A program made the position numbers and the translations under genes. Positions 11,967 to 22,200 of a stretch of 64,000 bases of DNA are shown in pieces (position 1 is the first letter of the stretch; every line of letters starts with the position of its first letter). The stretch is from Bactrocera neohumeralis (taxonomy: Eukaryota > Arthropoda > Insecta > Diptera > Tephritidae). The DNA is taken from the NCBI RefSeq assembly GCF_024586455.1, contig NC_065923.1, positions 52,359,237 to 52,423,236 on the forward strand, written 5' to 3'. The notes beneath the pieces are model-generated. The model was not told the DNA's origin, made no database searches, and was given only the letters and a program-made list of their open reading frames with translations.

Positions 11967-12659
11967 GGGGTTAGGGGTAGTCAGAGGCACGAAAAAATTA
12001 GAGTTTTCAGTATTTTTTTCGAAAGTAGTAATATGGCATTATTATAGGATGTGTTGATTTGAAGTCACGAAAATTTCAAAAACAAATAAAAATTAATTTC
12101 CAAAGTTATAGTTGTTTGTGTTGACCGTGTTCCAAAAAAAGGTACTTGCGGTGACAAGCATAAGTCCTTGGAGATTCATCTAAAATCAATCGGAAAAAAA
12201 ATTAGTTTTATAAATAGATAATCCTAGGTCTGATCGAAGGATTTTTTGTTTTTCAAAATTAACAAAATGGCGGCCTCAGGAAACTTTTTTCTAAATTTTT
12301 GCGAAAAGATCAACAGTTAATTGGTCTTAAAAATCGAAATTTTCGAAAAAATAAAAATCCTTCGATCAGGCCCGAGTTTATTATGTATTCTAAAAGCTGT
12401 ATAAATTTTATTAAAATCTACTAAACGGTTTTCGAGTTACAGTTGTCACTGTTTCAAAAAACACAGTTTTGAGAAAAACGCGTTTAAAGTTTCACACTAG
12501 CGCTTTGAAGTGTCCGAGCACTCTTTGTTATTTGTCGAATAACTCAAAAACTAATTATCGGAATATGAAATTTTCAGAGAATGTTTTTAAGATATTACAC
12601 AAATTATTATGAACGAAAATGCAAAAAAAAAATTAATTTTTTATCTTACCCCTAACCCC
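11967..12659. mobile_element. TTAA-flanked MITE (piggyBac-type), inserted in the LINE
   Basis: A 693-bp non-coding element bounded on both sides by TTAA (11963-11966 and 12660-12663). Its ends are inverted: GGGGTTAGGGGTA at the left and TACCCCTAACCCC at the right, 13 bp perfect. TTAA duplication and ends rich in G/C triplets fit the piggyBac superfamily. The interior is A+T-rich, with landmarks AACAAAATGGCG (about 12263) and GAGAAAAACGCGTTTAAAG (about 12473) that recur, inverted, in the element at 32037-32724. No open frame of note. It lies in the last codons of the Jockey-like ORF2. Confidence 0.85.
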
Positions 12660-12984
12660 TTAAGGCGTATTTGATCCATAGGAGCATTAGCCAATGGGTT
12701 TCTGATTATGGATATATATTTAATTCTCGTTACGTATATGGCATGGTGCACCCGTGATTGATCTAAGCATTTTTGTTTGGAACTTCTGTATTATATCAAT
12801 ATTAGTTGCACAGGTCGTACCCCACAGTTGATTGCCATACATCAAAATCGGCTCTATGACCGCATTATATAAAAGCTCTTTGTTATCTAGGCTGAGCCAA
12901 TATAAATTTGCAGCTCTAATCTTCATACATGTTAGTTTACTAGATATATACTATGTTTTTTCCACGTAAGTCTTCTATCTGGGT

Positions 12985-13837
12985 CAGTGGTCGACAGCCC
13001 ATAGACCCGCGGGCCCGACTGCAATCGTGTTTTTACACAGACACGATCGGCAATTCACATGTACGCAAGAGATTTGTATACACAAAGCAGCTAGTCTCTG
13101 CTTGACTTTTGTTAAAGCAACGTTATGCGCGCTTGTTTAATTCAAATACACTGCAAAAATATGTTTGACAATTCTTGGGAATTGATGTTTTTTTTCTTTG
13201 AAAATTATTTAAAAAAGCCGCAATGCTACATTTGTTCGACACAATTAGCAAAATGCAGCAAATATAACATAAGAAAGCACTACATGTCACACCATATTGA
13301 TTATGAAAATTACAAAAATGATGAAAGAGCGGAACGACTTGTCGAAATGAAAGCCAAAGTGTCCAATAAATTTTTAAATCAGCCAGATCATAATCAAAAT
13401 TGTGAAGAATGCCAAATATTAAAAGCCCCTTATGTTGTTACGCTTGCATTATCAAAGAAATGTCGTCCATATGAAGACGGTCCTTTTGTAAAAAATCTTG
13501 TTGAAAATGATGATTGTTGCTTTGGTCAAATTGGCAAAGATATGGCTTTGCTTGTTGAAACGATTCCATTATATAAAACGAAAATAAACATATATTTGAA
13601 TTATTTCCAATTATTAACAATTTCAAAATTTCGAAAAGCAGTTCTGATATTTTTTTTTGTAATATCTAATACTTTTCAGTTATTTTTAAAGTGTTCTGGG
13701 AAATTTTCAGAAAAATATATATTATTTGCGCGCAAAATTTTTTGGGTGTACAATTTGACAGCGGCAATGAGTATTTTTGCCACATACACAAGCAAGAATA
13801 TTTTTGTATGCGTGCACTCGGCCCTTGCCGACCACTG
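12985..13837 (+). mobile_element. hAT element, internally deleted, with 8-bp target duplication
   Basis: 853 bp with inverted ends CAGTGGTCGACAG (left) and, read inward from the right, CAGTGGTCGGCAA. The flanks are ATCTGGGT (12977-12984) and ATCTAGGT (13838-13845), an 8-bp target-site duplication with one difference. Eight-base duplications and CAGTGG-type ends are hallmarks of hAT transposons. It carries only the N-terminal part of a transposase-like protein, so it is a deletion derivative that cannot move by itself. It sits inside the Jockey-like reverse transcriptase. Confidence 0.9.
13125..13620 (+). pseudogene. hAT transposase N-terminal fragment (BED-type zinc finger)
   Basis: An open frame from 13125 runs to the element's right end, but only about the first 165 codons look like the protein. 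It has a zinc-finger pattern CYICSTQL...HYMSHH (residues about 34-55), then YENYKNDERAERLVEMKAK and LALSKKCRPYEDGPFVKNL, which matches the N-terminal region of hAT transposases related to the vertebrate GTF2IRD2/ZBED group. The RNase H-like catalytic domain and dimerisation region are absent, replaced by A+T-rich 3' sequence. An initiating ATG further upstream or at 13158 is equally possible. Confidence 0.7.
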
Positions 13838-14879
13838 ATCTAGGTGAACACCAAGGTATGTTACTTCGTTCGCTTGCGGTATTAAAAAATTGTTTATTTT
13901 TACTGACGGGCATATCTTTGGTCTAAGCGAAAATGTGATATGCTTACATTTCTGTTCATTCACATTTATACGCCAGTTGGCTAGCCATTCGTCGACAGAA
14001 CTTAAATGCTCTGCTAGTATGGATGCTAAAATGTGGCAGTTGTTACGGCTCACTATAGCTGTGTCCTCGGCAAAAGTTGAAGTTAATACATTGTTAGCTG
14101 TTGGAAGATCTGCTGTATATATGATGTATAGAGTTGGGCCTAAAACGCTGTCCTGTGGTACACCAGCCCTTATCTGTCGTTCATCAGATATGAAATCTCC
14201 TACTTTCACCATAAATTGTCTATTTTTTAAATAAGACTCCAATGATTTATACAGTTCTAAAGGTAGAATATTTTTAATCTTATATAAAAAGCCTTCGTGC
14301 CACACCTTATCAAACGCCTGAGCCACGTCTACAAATATTGCTGAACAGTACTCCCTTTGCTCAAATGCTTTCTTTATTTCGTTAGTAATTCTATTCTTAT
14401 TCTTGCTCTATCGTGCTATGTTTTCCACGAAACCCGAATTGGTGCGTTGGTGTTATATTGTTTTCGTGGAGGAAAGGAGACCCTTTGATTGTAATACTTT
14501 TTCAAATACTTTAGAAAGACAGGGTAGAAGACTGATTGGTCTGTATGAAGACGGCTGTGTTAAGTCTTTCCCAGGTTTATCTATCAAGATAATCTGCAAC
14601 TGAAATTGGATCCGAAACTAAGAATTGCATTGAAGAGCAAAGAGAGCACCTCTACAGCATTAACGGATTTCTCAATTAACATTTACCGAGAAATATTATC
14701 ATGTCTTGGCGTTTTTTTTAGATTAAGTCCTTTGATGATTTCAGTCAGAAGGTGAATTCTTAAAATACTCGAGCGACTCTTTAGCTGAGTTGGCTTTGCA
14801 GCGGCTTCCAGGATTATGAGGTCATAACTGTGCATTACGGTGGAGAGAATGGGTAGAGAACGACACTGGCATCAGGCAA

Positions 14880-15245
14880 CAAAAATGCGCCACGCCAAGT
14901 TACTATGAAGAGGTTAAGACCTATCAAGGTTTAGAGATAGGATCAACCTCCCCCGAGACAAATTCTGTTTTCTTGTCGTGTTCTACACTTGGGAATAGTC
15001 TCTTGCGCAAACTGCTGGTTTTGCGACATGAACAGAAAACTCCAGAACACCTAATTCTAGACTGCCCAGCAATTTGTAGCAGCAGGGTCAAGGCCCTAGA
15101 ATGCATCAACGTGGACAGTGATCGCAATACCTCCTGCGCTCAGCAAACTCTGGGAATTATTCTGAGTGCTGGACCTGCGCGACCATATGTGATATAGGAA
15201 AGTGCACAATAGATCATTGGTCGCAGTGCAAAACCACTATTATTT
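14880..15245 (+). pseudogene. LINE ORF2 C-terminal fragment
   Basis: The clearest part is KTPEHLILDCPAICSSRVKA (about 15040-15100), the H/C-rich segment near the C-terminus of many insect LINE polyproteins (I, R1 and Jockey-related groups), followed by QQTLGIILSAG and a stop near 15197. Upstream text in shifted frames is probably the same protein. The 3' sequence CAAAACCACTATTATTTTC also reads like the end of such an element. It is on the opposite strand to the neighbouring Jockey-like LINE, so it is a separate insertion. The clade is not certain. Confidence 0.6.
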
Positions 15246-16079
15246 TCTATCTATCTAATATAGTGACAAAGGTCTTCAGATATATGGTCTAATGTTCCTT
15301 CCAGTTATTGCTAACCGAAATGCATTTTATGCTGTATTTTCAAGAGGGACCATCATTTCAATTCAGTTCTCTAGATAACTTGTCTTCAATTTATTTTGAT
15401 TCCAGCTAGTTGGTCTGGATGCCTGAAGTTCAAAAACATGGCTGTGAAATCGAAAATGGTTCAGCATTGCTCTTTACAAGACAGTCAGGCAGAGAGTGTT
15501 GAGGTAAATCGGGCAATTTAAGATCCTATTAACTTTGAAGGACTGGCGATTGTGAAGCTCATTTAATAATAAATTGTACGAAGAAATGGGAGTAACTCGA
15601 CCATGCTGAAAGTGTTGCTATGTATGTATTCCTTAACTAATCTCGTCTTCGTATCTCTGAAAACGTGGGATATTCCAGAATGAGGCCAAAGCATATGTGG
15701 ACTTCGAAGTCTTATACAAACCTATATCAAGCAACCTTTACTTCTCCGGGAAATGTTCTTAATCGCCAGATGAATCATCGTGGATTCAAAATAAAATAAA
15801 TCATTACATTTCAGAGATTTTTTTCCAAAAGTATACTCTCATTGCTATTTTTGTATATTGTATGCACTTACTTTCTGATTACTACTTTCACTTTTCACAT
15901 AAAAAACAGTTATAAAGTTTACTTTTTGCGCACAATGTGCTAAATCGAGAGTGAATCGTAAACGAAGGAGAAAAACACTCTGAGAAAAAGTGAAGAAGCT
16001 GAAAATGATGAGTTGATGAGTTGATGAGTGTGCTATTGACAGCAACAAAACCTCTCATAAAATAAAAAGAGAGAATGTT
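15246..16079. other. Unique DNA, nothing recognised
   Basis: About 830 bases without a recognisable protein, repeat or RNA gene on either strand. Confidence 0.5.
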
Positions 16080-16370
16080 AGCCCACTTCCCATATAACGG
16101 GTTTGTTGAAAGCTACTAGAAGTGCACAAATTCACTAAAATGCGCCTGAAGCATTAAATTTCACAACCAAGTTAGTAGGGAAGGGCTTTTTCTTAAATAT
16201 TTGGGCAAGGAGCGTGTCACCGACCTTTAGGTGAAATATTATTTCTCAGGAACTACTTGACCGCATTTGTTGTGTAAGGATACCCAAAAATTCCTATTAT
16301 ATACTACGAAAATGGTTTAAATCAGATGACAACCACGTACTTCCCTTAAAACAAATTAAATAAATCATCA
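16080..16370 (+). repeat. Dispersed intergenic repeat, internal fragment
   Basis: Matches the second half of the dispersed repeat: CCCACTTCCCATATAACGGG, GTTGAAAGCTACTAGAAGTG, the GCATTAAATTTCAC block and CTCAGGAACTACTTGACCG, in the same order as copy B (5800-6120). Both ends of the repeat are missing. It is strongly diverged, so an old insertion. Confidence 0.65.
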
Positions 16371-16980
16371 ATGAACATATGAATGTATTTTTCCCAGAGT
16401 GTGGAAAAATCTATTTTGGTAGATATGATTGTTTGTTAAAAAGTTCGAAAAATAAAATAAATAAAAGATAAAGCGTGTTCATTACATATGTATATATACT
16501 TGTAGTACTAAGTATTTAGTTATTTGTTTTTGGTAGTGATCTCTGATATTTATTTGAGGCATTTAAAATGCGCATGGGAAAGCTAAATGTGATATTCAAT
16601 TAAATAATTAAAACTATTCAATCAGCAGGTGCAGCGTTAAAGTTTATAAAAAGTGCTTGAAAGCTCGCATAGTTTACTGCCCGAGTTTTTGCAAATGAAA
16701 TGGAAACGGAAATAACAAATTCAATCAAATACTTTCGATTAGCAAAAAGCAACAAAAAATTAAATCAATTTTGAGATTAGCAGGAAATATTTTCAGTAAT
16801 GTCTATTCAAAAAGAAAACGGTAAAGAGAGATGTTGTTCAAATGAATGAAATAAATTCATTTATTTATTCTCATGTTTGTTGTATTGAATTTTTACTGAA
16901 TTAAATTAATTAAATAATTAGATAAATTTGATTAAGTGAAAAAAATACATTTTCAGTTCATAGTGAACGTGCTTTAGCCC
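16371..16980. other. A+T-rich DNA, nothing recognised
   Basis: No recognisable feature. The stretch consists largely of AAT/TTA-rich sequence and precedes a mariner remnant. Confidence 0.5.
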
Positions 16981-16984
16981 AGCG

Positions 16985-17900
16985 AACTTGAAAATTGGTT
17001 TGCACGATTTAAAACAGATATTAGTGGCTTCGTAGGTGAAGAACATCATGGGTGGTTAAAAAAGTTAAAAGATGAGGAACTGGAAGCGTGACTCGATGAA
17101 GATTTGTTGTTAACACAAGAAGAGCCGGATAAAACACTGAAATTGGGTTCCATATGACTGTGGGTTCGTGTTTATTTAAGTTTACGTTTCTATTTTATTT
17201 TAACAAACGAGTTCGATATTTTATTTAATGACTTCGATTTTATTAAGTTGACGTTTAAAGCAAAGTTTAAAACAAAGTTCGATATTATATTTTAACAAAG
17301 GTTTGAAATAACCCGCTCAGTTCTCGTCCGTGCCTCGACTGTCTGTGTTATTTTACTGGTCTTCACCACTCGATGTGTGTCTTTGTCTTTACTCGTTATC
17401 ATTTTTGAGAAATCCGGCCAACTAGCCAATCCGTGTCAAAGCCGAATAAACATGACGTCAAGGTAATGCCCTGTATTTGATGGGATCAAAAGAGCATATT
17501 ATGTGCTTCTAAAACTGAGAACCATTAATGTGGAACGCTACCGACCACAAATCGAAACGAACGATGGCCGAAAACCTCACGAAATTTGCGACTAGACATG
17601 AAGCAATAATTTTCCATCACGACAATGATCGGTCTAATGTTGCAAAACTGGTTAAAAACCATTTGGAAAACAGGGGTTGGGATGTTTTGCCTCACTCGCC
17701 TTATAACTTAGACCTTGCTCTTCTGACTACCATTTATTCTGGACTTTGTCCTAACCGGAATACCATTCTTAGCAGAGCCGGGTATTAAATTTGACATCAT
17801 GTTCACCTCCAAGCTGGCGCAGTGCTTTGGAATGGAATCTTCAAATTACCAGAAGGATGAGAAAATGTTATAGCTTCTGTTGGACTATATCATCTTCACA
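16985..17900 (+). pseudogene. mariner transposase remnant split by an A+T-rich segment
   Basis: Two pieces of one mariner enzyme. The first (16985-17150) gives LENWFARFKTDISGF and KDEELEA.LDEDLLLTQEE, the second half of the N-terminal helix-turn-helix region. The second (17410-17900) gives VMPCI.WDQK, then an open frame from 17528 with IIFHHDNDRSNVAKLVKN, GWDVLPHSPYNLDLA (second and third acidic blocks) and FKLPEG.ENVIAS near the C-terminus. About 120 central residues are missing, replaced by 17155-17410, an A+T-rich segment with no similarity to mariner. The type is mauritiana/irritans-like. It is inactive. Confidence 0.75.
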
Positions 17901-18156
17901 TTTACCCTACAGTTAAAGGTCCGTTAGTGGTGCGTACTTCCAGAAACTAACCCATAATCTTTTCTGATAAGGCTGATAAGGACTTCGCTAATTGTCGTAA
18001 ATTCATCTTTTCCTCAAATGCAAATTACAGCAAGAGTTTGTAGTTTTAATAGATCGGGCTTTGTATCTGGACAGCTTTCTACCAACCTGTATGTTTTCGT
18101 GTCGCCGTAACATTAACAAAACAAGAAAACACGTTGACTTCGATTGCACCGAAGTT

Positions 18157-18395
18157 TTAATACCCTTTACAAACGCATTTTTTGCGGCATATAAGGGTAT
18201 AACAACATCCTTAGTCTTATTTTTTTTCAGTCAGTTGTATAGGAGTTATATGCTGTAATTGTCCGATATTGAAACTTCCAACAAATGAGCAGATTCTTGT
18301 CGAAAAAAGATTGAGTGCCAAATTTCAGACTGTTATCTCAAAAACTGAGGGACTAGTTTGCATATATACAGGTAAACAGGCAGACGGATAGGTAT
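18157..18395 (-). repeat. Second dispersed repeat family, reverse copy
   Basis: Reads on the minus strand as a known-looking fly intergenic repeat: on the plus strand it begins ATACCCTTTACAAACG and passes through TTATATGCTGTAATTGTCCG, CAACAAATGAGCAG, and AAAACTGAGGGACTAGTTTG. The same landmarks occur in forward orientation at 24485-24800 (GTTTGTAATACCCATAAGG, GCTGTTTATTTGTTGGAAC). I recall this type from Drosophila and other flies; its class is not known to me. Confidence 0.5.
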
Positions 18396-18404
18396 AAGTT
18401 CATA

Positions 18405-19470
18405 GCTAAATAGTGACGGGCGGAGTTCCACAAGGCTGAGACCTGGGCTCACTTTTGTGGAACATCTTTTATGATAGTGTGCTGCTCCTCCCGTTACCCA
18501 AGGAGGTACAAATAATTAGCTACTGTATTGGTAGCGAAAGAAATTAGTTAAACAGAGCGTCTGTGCAATCATGCGGCGACAAAAATCAAAAAATGGTTTA
18601 TGGCGATAAAGCTTCAACTAGCTGGCCAAAAGACGGAAGCGTTTTAATTACAAGCAGAAAATGCTAGAGGTCGCCATACTCAATATTGATAGATACACCA
18701 TTACGACAAAGTAGTCATTGAAATATCTAGGAGTAGTAATAGACACGAGATTAAACTACAAGACCCATATGGACAAAGCCTGGGAGATGGCGGCGCTTAT
18801 TAGGATAATTGGCTAACATTGGAGGACCAAACCAGAGTAGACGAGCCTTTTTGGCCAAAGTAAGTTAGTCCATACATACGCATATGGTTGATGGCCAAGG
18901 CCTAACGAATGGCAGTAACGATGGGACGAAGCAACAATGGGGTGATGGACGCACAGACTTATTAGAAGCGTACAAGCATGAGTTAAACGAAAAAATGGGG
19001 AAACTAATTTCTATCCTACGTGGCTTTTAACAGGACATGGTTGTTATAGAGAATATCTCTACATATAGGTATACGATGATGAAACAAATTCCACTTTCTG
19101 CAGCAGCAGCTCAGAAAGTTTTTTGCATATCTTCGTTTCCTACCCAAAGTATGAAAAAGAGAGAGATTCTGATAAACGATTAAGTGACGCAGGAGAATAT
19201 CGTGAATTACATTATCTAAAATCAGAAAGATTAACCAGACTTAGGGCGAAAATGCCTGATTGAAGAGCCGTATGTAGCTTGGGCCCAACATATAATGACT
19301 AACGGCAGTTCCGTGGGCCAAGTACAAGCAATGACGGCGGAGTTCAGCTTTTAGTACGTAGACCCCAAGTCCTGCTTGGGCGTGGTGCCAAAAGAGGTGT
19401 ATCTTTATAGTCCGACAAAATGACGGCATATTGGAAGATTCCCCCCTTCGTAAAAAAAAATAGCTAAATC
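18405..19470 (+). pseudogene. R1/I-type LINE reverse transcriptase and C-terminus, decayed
   Basis: The 3' part of an insect LINE ORF2. In order: VTGGVPQG.DLGSLLWNIFY (RT motif B), LPLPKEVQI, AGQKTEAF, SLKYLGVVIDTRLNYKTHMD-like text near 18720-18775 (RT thumb boundary), GGPN.SRR (about 18822), then EWQ.RWDEATMG, NGETNFYPTWLLTGHGCYRE (about 18990-19045), the segment usually just before the C-terminal cysteine/histidine motif, and VAWAQHIMTN further on. The FADD catalytic motif region is too decayed to read. Stops interrupt throughout. R1 or a related clade is likely. Confidence 0.7.
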
Positions 19471-19633
19471 GACTTATGGGGTTTCTGACGTTGCCTTTGG
19501 AATGTTACAAACATCCTGAGGAACTAGTAGGCATACTACTATGTTCAGGGTATAAAAAGTAAGGACAGTTGAATATGGTTAGTTCAACAAATTTCAGTTT
19601 AGAACAGTTCTCATGACTTGGTGGTGTCAAATA

Positions 19634-20361
19634 CAGGGTTTGTCCGGAAAGTAATAGGACTGATTTTTTTCCGCCGCTGGTCAGTTGTCTCCGAGCATCT
19701 GGAGAGTCAGGACAAACATTTTCGCGCGACATGTTTCTGTGAGTAATGCAAGCCGAAAATTCAACGTTCGTTAGAGCAAAGGTACGCTATTAAATTATGT
19801 ACGAAACTCGGTAAACCTGCGACAGAGACGTTTGACATGATCAAGCGGGCTTACCCAGATCTTGCTCTAGCAAGAAGTGGTGTGTTTCGGTGGCACCTTT
19901 TTGGAGGGCCAGGAAGAGGTTGCTGATGAATGAGCAAATACAAAGTGAAAACGATGCTCATGGACAAACCGTCAACGTTAAGTTTTACTTGGAAGTCCTT
20001 AAGAGACTCAAACGAAGGGTCAATCGGGTCGGACAAGACATCGCATCCGATTGGAAGTTGCACCAACCAAGGCCGGCATCCCAACGCTTGCATAGCCACC
20101 CTACAGCCCAGATGTGGCCCTCGCGGACTTTTTTATTTATTTGCCTGAAAAGGTCGATGAAAGGGATTCAAGCAACATGCACCTCGGCTCTCAAGGCTAT
20201 TCGGGAGAATGCCTTCCGTGATGCCTTCAATGCTTGGAATTCGCGCTGGCAGCGCTGCATCGACGCAGAAGGATCCTATTTTGAAAGTTCTTAAAGAATG
20301 GTAACGATTGGCTAAATACATTTTTTTAAATCGACCCAGTCCTATTACTTTCCGTACCCTG
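19634..20361 (+). mobile_element. Short mariner with good ends and internal deletion
   Basis: 728 bp with inverted ends: CAGGGTTTGTCCGGAAAGTA at the left and, read inward from the right, CAGGGTACGGAAAGTAATAG. Both continue AATAGGACTG. The left end is preceded by TA; TA lies two bases beyond the right end. A full element would be about 1.3 kb, so close to half is missing. The ends are much better preserved than the protein. It is probably a deletion derivative moved by an enzyme made elsewhere. Confidence 0.85.
19740..20295 (+). pseudogene. mariner transposase, internally deleted (rosa/irritans-like)
   Basis: The first part (about 19770-19920) has RYAIKLCTKLGKPATETF and AYPDLALARSGVFRWH, an N-terminal helix-turn-helix domain. 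The text then jumps to KVKTMLM (about 19940), in the middle of the catalytic domain, so the TGDE block is lost. The rest, HGQTVNVKFYLEVLKRLKRR, WKLHQ, PQPPYSPDVA-like text near 20090, and CTSALKAIRENAFRDAFNAW to CIDAEGSYFES (20190-20290), is the usual C-terminus. There are frameshifts around 20040-20130. It is non-functional. Confidence 0.8.
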
Positions 20362-20365
20362 GATA

Positions 20366-21740
20366 TATTTTCGCTCACTCTCTCAATAAAATTTTACTTT
20401 TTTATTCAACATGTGCCTTTATATTTTACTACGTTAGGCACTAAATGGAGTAATTTAATATTCTGATATGTGCGTCTTTAAAATAGTAATTCACATATTC
20501 CATCTCTGCGCTAAGCATCTTTCAAGAAACAAAAAAGATGAGGCATCAAAGAAGGATGATAAATTGCAGTAGCAGCGTCAGGCCGCATCCAGTGACAGTA
20601 GCAACCGTGCGAAAGGTGCCACTGTCAGACCTCTCTGCTAGGAGCTATCAACTCGCTGACCCACCTAACGAGCTCTGCTCAAAGCACCATCACCTCTGCT
20701 TAGTTGGATCGCGAGTTTGCGCTTTCGCTTCCCATTTAGTTTTAATCAATGTTGTCATAATTAAATTCTCTGCCGATGCTCAGCGCGCTTCCTCACTTGC
20801 CTCACGCATTTGTGTTAGTAGTAGTGCGGTTTAATTTTTTTCATTTCACCTAATGCTTTCGTGCGGAAAATTTAATTTGTCGCCTTGATTGGAAAGCATT
20901 TAATTGCCGCGGCAGCACATCTTTCGCCGAGGGTGCCGACGCTGGCGCTGCTCATTAATTTTAATTTTTATATTCAAATACTTTTTTATGAATTTTCTAA
21001 TATTAAAATTTTTTCCTGCTGTTGTTGTACTTTGTGTTGTTTCATTTTGTGGCAATTGATTTAATTACCGTTATGCGTTGATGTGGTGCGCTATGTGCGT
21101 CTCTCTGAGCCGTTCCGCTGCTGGCGTGCCACAATGATGTCGTAGTTTCTTGCGGTCCTGCCATTTTATGGGAGCTGTGGGAGGGGAAGTCCCCTTATTC
21201 CCATATACATGATGTATGTCAAAGACACCGTTTCACCTTACGCACTTACTTTCTTTGCTGCGCTCATTAGTTTATAATTTTTCTTCATTAATTGTTGGAA
21301 TAATGAAAGTAGATTGAATTGATGGTAGAGCCTTTTCAGGGAGGCGCGTGTGATTTTATCTACAATAACAAAGCAATGTAAAAACAAGAAATGAGACGCT
21401 TCGCCGAACTTCTCAAAAGCAGTAACGAATAGTCCTCTAGGTTCAAGACACTCTCAAAGGCTGTCCACCTTTATGTATCAATTTTGCAGTTGACGGACAG
21501 GATGCATCACTTAAGAAGTCTATATGTTTTCGGAGGGAACCCTTATAAAGTTTAATATTTTTAATTCTTGAAAACGAAAAGTTGACGATTCATCCATTAT
21601 TTAGGCTTTATCACATACGTGAGTAATCTTCTTAAAGTTCTTTCACTTGTAAAGATATTTTATCGGTGAATATTATAAGAAATTATCGATACATACCATT
21701 TTCGTTCTTTTGCGTTGTTTTTGATTTACCAAAAAGGAGA
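20366..21740. other. Unique DNA, partly G+C-rich, no gene recognised
   Basis: The section 20535-21180 is richer in G and C and has an open frame of 98 codons (20538-20834) that resembles nothing I know. The remainder is A+T-rich. No repeat or RNA gene was recognised. Confidence 0.45.
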
Positions 21741-21759
21741 TACCGGGGCGTCAGTCGTT

Positions 21760-22200
21760 TCTTATTATCGCAATTTGGCGCCAATTTGAGATACCAAGTG
21801 CAGCAAAGTCCTTTTCCATCTGATCCTGAATCTGAATGGAGTGGCGGTCTTCCTTTTCCCCTGCTTCCTTCGACGGGTACTGCGTCGAATACTCTCAGAC
21901 CCATTCGGACGACATATCCAAGTCGCCGTAGCCGCTGTCTCTAATTCGCTAAACTATGCCAAGTCGTCGAGTATCTCATACAGCTCATAGTACCTTCTGT
22001 CGAAAACTCGTAATGTGAACTCATCAGTGAACACTCAACGTTCATGCCTCCGCACCATAAAGCAGGACGGGAATAATGAGTAACTTATAGAGTTTGATAT
22101 TTGTTCGGCAAGAGCCGAGTTGCCTACTCAGTCCAAGTAATATCTGCTGGCAAGAGTTATTCTCCCTTCGATTTCGAGGCTGACATTGTTGTTGGTGTTA
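21760..22200 (-). pseudogene. RTE-type LINE, decayed C-terminal fragment
   Basis: On the plus strand this reads as the complement of the RTE 3' coding region also seen at 23340-23836 and 48640-49310: GGCGCCAATTTGAGATACC, TCCTTTTCCCCTGCTTCC, GGTACTGCGTCGAATACT, GCCGCTGTCTCTAATTCGC and AAAGCAGGACGGGAATAATG occur in the same order. The encoded segment is the C-terminal third of ORF2, beyond the reverse-transcriptase catalytic core. Point changes and small indels make it the most diverged of the RTE copies here. It ends near TTGTTGGTGTTAA; the following 22200-22460 sequence is not recognised. Confidence 0.7.

Larger units (their letters stand above)
11852..14605 (-). mobile_element. Jockey-like LINE, 5'-truncated, with two nested insertions
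   Basis: A non-LTR retrotransposon read on the minus strand. Reverse-transcriptase sequence starts near 14605 and the 3' end near 11852 has AATAAATAAAAT and nine adenines. It is interrupted by a hAT element (12985-13837) and a TTAA MITE (11967-12659). When each insertion and one target-site copy are ignored, the reading frame and sequence carry on across the gap, so the LINE was there first. The beginning of ORF2 (endonuclease) and ORF1 are missing. Confidence 0.85.
11938..14605 (-). pseudogene. Jockey-like LINE reverse transcriptase, 3' half of ORF2
   Basis: The enzyme copies LINE RNA into DNA at the nick. Reading from 14605 downward: KPGKDLTQPSSYRPISLLP (finger motifs), FEKVL, VDVAQAFDKVWHEG (catalytic motif A), AGVPQDSVLGPTLYIIYTAD (motif B, with D where G is usual), then TFAEDTAI where the family has FADD, so a catalytic aspartate is changed to glutamate, and EVTYLGVHLD. 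After the hAT insertion the protein resumes with LTWKKH and later YWLSLDNKELLYNAVIEP and YGNQLWGT. After the MITE it ends RLKRRDMPAY and a stop at 11938-11940, a usual Jockey C-terminus. There are a few stops near 14440. Confidence 0.85.
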
